Source of the DNA: Filosporella fistucella
Lineage: Eukaryota > Ascomycota > Leotiomycetes > Helotiales
Assembly: GCA_030077755.1 (NCBI GenBank)
Contig: JAQJZZ010000002.1
Location: 186,001 to 250,000 of the forward strand
Length of the DNA: 64,000 bases
Reading direction: 5' to 3'
Shown: in pieces, positions 60,252 through 64,000 of the stretch
Position numbering within the stretch: the stretch's first letter is position 1
Layout: every line of letters begins with the position of its first letter
The notes under the pieces: generated by a model
The model's database searches: none
What the model saw: the letters and a program-made list of their open reading frames with translations, nothing else
What the model was told of the DNA's origin: nothing
Program-made: the position numbers and the translations under genes

Positions 60252-61649
60252 TTAGTTAAAAAGCACATGCTCCCTCGGGTAAAGCCTCTCAACACCAGTC
60301 TGGGGATCTAGGAGGTTAATAAATCCCGGCTCTGGCAGACAGTAAAGCTCGTAGACCATTCTACGAGTTTGCTCTTCGAAGATGCTATTGATCCAAAAGT
60401 CCCTAGCATCATCCCATCCACCACGCTTGGATCTTTTGCAGGCAGCGTCGTGAGTCTTTTTGGCTGCCGCGTGCTTCATAGTTGGAGGACGGGAAGCAAT
60501 ATTCACCTCATGTGGAATAGGTGCGGGAGGGTCCTGAGAAGGTTGGCACATTGGGAAAATGTTACCAGGCCCTTCTGGCCCACGACCAATCGGGAACACA
60601 AGACAGTCCATCAAAGCCGTAACCAGGATATCTTCACCCCTTGGGCCAATACTTGTGCCAATGATCTTTTGTACTGCATGGCGGGCGCCGAGCGAGTTTT
60701 GGTACTCAAACGGCCTTCCAAAAAATTCTTTGACGAGATTGTCCTGGAGAATTCGGGCCTTCCAAAGGTGTTCGGGATGGTAAACAAAAGGTGCGTGAAG
60801 GTCTCGTAGGCCTTTCTCGTACAATGGCCAGTGCAGTCCAGGAAGAATCAAGCTCCCATATTTTGCAACGAAGATCTGGGTCCTGCTCCTGTTATTTGCC
60901 CACATGGGCACTTGTTCAGGGGCAAGTTGACTGCCCATTCTCCAGGCCTCATAGGGCGATGAGAAATGTTCAATTTGGCTGCGAGTGAAGGGACCGGCGA
61001 GGTCCAGGGCATTTTCTGCAGGCTGGACTTGTTCGATTGGTTGGAATGGTTGAGTTGAATTGTAAGCGGCTCGTATCATTTGGTCATTGAGTCGACGCTT
61101 ACCTTCCATCTGCATTCGAACATTGGGCTCAGACTGAGGCTCCAGTTGCATTTCATCATCAACCTCAGGCTGATGTCCAATCATCTCAGGGTCATGAACT
61201 TCATTCTGATCATCTCCAAACAGTCTTAGGCCATCGAGTGCATTCTGATCTTCCAACAGCATAGGGTCAATATCCCAATTCGGAAATCCGTAGGAATCTT
61301 CATGAGCCGCGACAAAGATATCATCCTCCGAAGCGGGGAGAGCACCTTGAATAGCTGGCTGGGCACCAATTGGCCTGTCAAAGACCGAAGCAGGCCTTGT
61401 CGATTCGTCGCCAGAAGAAGCATAATTTTCAAGCGAAGAACTGGAATGCAAAGAATTGACAGGCGAAATGTTCTTGGGTGAAGAACCGACAGGTGGGTGA
61501 TTGACAGGAGGTTGATTTGCAGCCGGATCATGGGCAGGTTCAAGACCAAAGCTGTGTCTGGGTCCAGCCATGAATGCCACCCTATCGGCGTCGTTGTAAT
61601 CATCAGTCCCAGCTGGGCCGGGATTGGTAGAATTTGGAAAGTTATTCAT
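60252..61649 (-). CDS. Hypothetical 465-residue protein
   Basis: A single uninterrupted frame of 465 residues from the ATG at 61649. I do not recognise the family. Residues 1-230 are acidic, Ser/Pro/Asp-rich and probably disordered. Residues about 230-465 look folded, with aromatic-rich helices (HFSSPYEAWRMGSQLAPEQ, LRDLHAPFVYHPEHLWKARIL, WDDARDFWINSIFEEQTRRM) and a basic segment (KHAAAKKTHDAACKRSKRGG) that could be a nuclear-localisation signal. No signal peptide or membrane span. Codon usage is ordinary and the frame is long for chance in this AT-rich setting. It stands alone in a gene-poor region, suggesting a lineage-restricted gene. Confidence 0.7.
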   Translation of the reverse strand: MNNFPNSTNPGPAGTDDYNDADRVAFMAGPRHSFGLEPAHDPAANQPPVNHPPVGSSPKNISPVNSLHSSSSLENYASSGDESTRPASVFDRPIGAQPAIQGALPASEDDIFVAAHEDSYGFPNWDIDPMLLEDQNALDGLRLFGDDQNEVHDPEMIGHQPEVDDEMQLEPQSEPNVRMQMEGKRRLNDQMIRAAYNSTQPFQPIEQVQPAENALDLAGPFTRSQIEHFSSPYEAWRMGSQLAPEQVPMWANNRSRTQIFVAKYGSLILPGLHWPLYEKGLRDLHAPFVYHPEHLWKARILQDNLVKEFFGRPFEYQNSLGARHAVQKIIGTSIGPRGEDILVTALMDCLVFPIGRGPEGPGNIFPMCQPSQDPPAPIPHEVNIASRPPTMKHAAAKKTHDAACKRSKRGGWDDARDFWINSIFEEQTRRMVYELYCLPEPGFINLLDPQTGVERLYPREHVLFN

Positions 61650-63414
61650 CTTGTCCTCTAGAAGTACTTTGAAGGTAGTACTTATTGTTCGAAGGAATGA
61701 AGGACAAAAAATGGGTGGACGGTGCAGGAAGTTGAAGGTGCAGCTGAATAATTGATGTTGAAAGTGTTGGTATGAAGGGGAAAGTGACCCTGGGGAGGAT
61801 GGAGACTTATATTCTGGACATTTGAGAAACAGACTGACTAGAAGTTGAAGGTATTCTGCCGACGATAGTTAGAATACAGACTGGTTGGATTAAAGCCAGC
61901 TAACCCAATAGGATTGCTTTAGTATGGGTATTAGAATCTTGACTGACTGAGTGCAAGCCCGTTGACAGGCTAAGCTATATTGGTAGGTCAATTGGAATAC
62001 AGACTGACTGCATGGACACCAAGGCATGCCGTGACGCACCATATTAAAATATTTTCTAAGAAGTCCCTACACGATTTTGCGGCTAAGTTGCAATTTTCAC
62101 GAGCCAGAAGTTGATGCGTAGCATTCTAGAATTCTTCTATGCTGGGAGTTTATCTATAGATTTCTCATTGAATTACAGAATAAAACTGTATTCTTTTCAT
62201 TTTACTATGCGTAAAGTGAGGGGCATTGGCTATACGACTGAAAAATCGCAAGATGAAACCTTTTTAAATATTTTTATAGTTGACTTCTTAAACAAGAAAA
62301 ATGATACCAAAGAATTACAGTATCGATTCCTGACTCAAAATCTATTCCCGAGTAGCAGAACGTTTTCTCCCCTATTTTCCCTGTTTTCTATCACTTATTA
62401 CCACCACTGTGCTAGAGAAACAAACATCCCGAGTGCCAAAGTGACGTCTGGGGGAGCTAGGAAGGCTCGTCTCGAGTGTGGGGTCTAGAGTTTTTTTTTT
62501 TCCGATGCAGCAACTAACTCACTCACGTGGGAGTGAAATGACAAGATGCGACAATTGCAAGATAAATACCTGTATCATCAAAATTAATCATAGAAAGTTT
62601 TGCATTCTTTGTTCCAGAGACATCCAATATATCTTGAATCGAAGTTCTTGGGCTGTGGGGGAAATTTCCATTTCATCACGGCATGTCTTGACGTCCACTT
62701 CCACCAAGTGGTTTAGATGTGTAAGTGGTTTAGAGGTGACCTCATCTACGTGTAGAACTCTATGGAAAATCTTACTCGGCAGCTTTGCAGCTTGTTCTGT
62801 ACCACTGGGAGTTATATAAGTCACGCGTCTCTCTTCACATGGCTATTCTGCAAATAATCACCGTGTTTGTACTAACTCTTGGGCCAAAAATAATTGACTT
62901 ACTCCAGTAAACACTGACCCCTTGGACCACAAGCATTTATCTAAGATTTCTTCGTATCATCCTCAAGTATGCTCTGTAGAGTATCTCAAAGTATCACATA
63001 TCCATCATCACTGTTCTGCACAGATTCACTTTCGAACATGGTTGCTTCGCAGTTCATAATTCAAACGGGACTTGTGCGCTTAGAATCAGCTATATCGTCC
63101 ACCAATTCTGGTTGAGAAGTACAAATCACAAACGGGAAATAAAATATGCATTAGATACACAGTGAGCTTTACGATCCGTCAAAAATTCTTATATTTCTGT
63201 AACTGAAGCATAAACTTAATCCCAAGATGTTACGACCAAAGCACAAATGAGAATCCCCCCTGTTCTCTTCCCATCCAAAGAATGCTTGGCAACACCGATA
63301 ATACCAAAAATAACAACCCAAAGAGAATGATCTATCATCTAATCAACATAGTTTCCTTGGTGCGAGAATGAGGAACATACCCAAGATCCGACTTCCAAAC
63401 CACAGAATGGCTCT
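61650..63414. other. Gene-poor stretch, about 1.8 kb
   Basis: AT-rich DNA with no supported gene. A degenerate tandem repeat with a period of roughly 60 bp is visible at 61871-62030. A 125-codon plus-strand frame (62111-62488) is Phe/Lys-rich AT-biased sequence and looks spurious. Confidence 0.5.
61871..62030. repeat. Degenerate ~61-bp tandem repeat, about 2.5 copies
   Basis: The phrase (A/G)GAATnnnGACTGnnTG recurs at about 61871, 61933 and 61994, with loosely similar sequence between. Copies are clearly diverged. Confidence 0.4.
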
Positions 63415-63645
63415 CTACTGCTTGCAGCAACATCTCGCCTTGCCCCAGCTACAAGACTGCATGATATCAAATCCTCCAACATTTTGGCAATACCATTCAC
63501 ATTTCTTGGCCCAGCCCCATGCACAGTTGCTGGCATGCTTACATGTTGCACGGACTTGAAGTGCTTCGGGAAGCTCAGCGGGGGAAGGAGCGGCTAGGAC
63601 ACTGGTGGCGAGAGTGAGGACGATGATGGAGAGGACGTTCTTCAT
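63415..63645 (-). CDS. Small secreted cysteine-rich protein
   Basis: A single exon, 76 residues. The signal peptide is MKNVLSIIVLTLATSVLA. A short acidic propeptide follows (SPAELPEALQVR), then a mature domain of about 43 residues with eight cysteines at 35, 41, 49, 53, 65 and 72-74. Spacing is C-x5-C-x7-C-x3-C-x11-C-x6-CCC, rich in Trp and Lys (CAWGWAKKCEWYC). The even cysteine number and tiny size fit a disulfide-stabilised extracellular peptide such as a candidate effector or antimicrobial-like protein; I do not recognise a named family. A TATAAAG motif lies about 125 bp upstream on the minus strand (near 63770). There is no neighbouring gene on either side that hints at a role. Confidence 0.82.
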   Translation of the reverse strand: MKNVLSIIVLTLATSVLAAPSPAELPEALQVRATCKHASNCAWGWAKKCEWYCQNVGGFDIMQSCSWGKARCCCKQ

Positions 63646-64000
63646 TGTGGCGGTAGATTTGATAGCTTGCAGGTTTTGGGAATGATCGGTATGTCAAGGA
63701 AAATTGGTGGATGTTGTCGTAGTGAAGCTGACTTGATACTGTCGAACATTGCGAGGGAAAATTGTGCACTTTATACTTTTCAAGGGCAAGTGAGCACCAC
63801 GCTGCAGATGGCTTGATGCTTCCTCAACTCAGAAAATAGATGCAATTGACAGACACTCAAAGCTGCAAGTCTTCAGGATCCACAATCCTTTCTCCAAGAC
63901 TCCATCTACCTGTCCAGCTGAAGCAAATCAACTCTACTGTTCCCCCGAGCTGACTTGGGTTTAGAATTTTTAAATCAAATCTATTGGCCTTTCGCTATTC
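63646..64000. other. Upstream region of the cysteine-rich gene to window end
   Basis: Contains the presumed promoter with TATAAAG near 63770 (minus strand). Nothing else recognised before the window ends. Confidence 0.5.

Overview
This window is nuclear DNA from a filamentous ascomycete (Pezizomycotina). The evidence is short introns (mostly 43-110 bp, GT-AG with TACTAAC-like branch points, plus two GC-AG introns), Zn(II)2Cys6 regulators, a NACHT-ankyrin gene relic, small secreted proteins and UstYa-family proteins. Gene style suggests a Leotiomycete (Helotiales), but that placement is an inference. All exon structures below were built by hand from splice signals and reading-frame continuity.

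Layout. 0-8 kb: a SET-domain protein converging on a short Zn2Cys6 factor, then gene-free DNA and a longer related Zn2Cys6 factor. 10-14.5 kb: a wrecked NACHT-ankyrin (NLR-like) gene. 15-21 kb: four lineage-type genes. Two are small paralogues sharing a C-terminal domain and intron position; two encode proteins with domains resembling double-stranded-RNA-binding folds. 21.6-26 kb: conserved metabolism (2-hydroxyacid dehydrogenase, L-arabinitol 4-dehydrogenase, ATP synthase subunit g). 28-37 kb: a secreted ferritin-like protein, a decayed membrane-protein gene and a full-length ABCC transporter. 37.8-40.8 kb: a secreted GH2 beta-mannosidase. 41.5-43.6 kb: a protein-kinase pseudogene. 44-46.6 kb: a divergent gene pair, a UstYa-type oxidase and a secreted repeat precursor. 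49-57 kb: conserved housekeeping genes (TFIIA large subunit, Cdc20, kelch-BTB protein). 57-64 kb: mostly gene-poor, with one orphan 465-residue protein and one small cysteine-rich secreted protein.

The most interesting item is the pair at 44.1-46.6 kb. One gene encodes a signal peptide followed by three near-identical 32-residue repeats, each ending in a Lys-Arg Kex2 site and each carrying Tyr-Ala-Ala-Gly. The divergent neighbour is an intact UstYa-family protein with both HxxHC motifs. Together they have the architecture of a dikaritin-type RiPP locus (ustiloxin, phomopsin, asperipin family) with what looks like a new core. Repeats 2 and 3 differ only at synonymous sites, which argues that the peptide sequence is under selection. 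Second in interest is the 15-21 kb block of small, fast-evolving genes with dsRBD-like domains.
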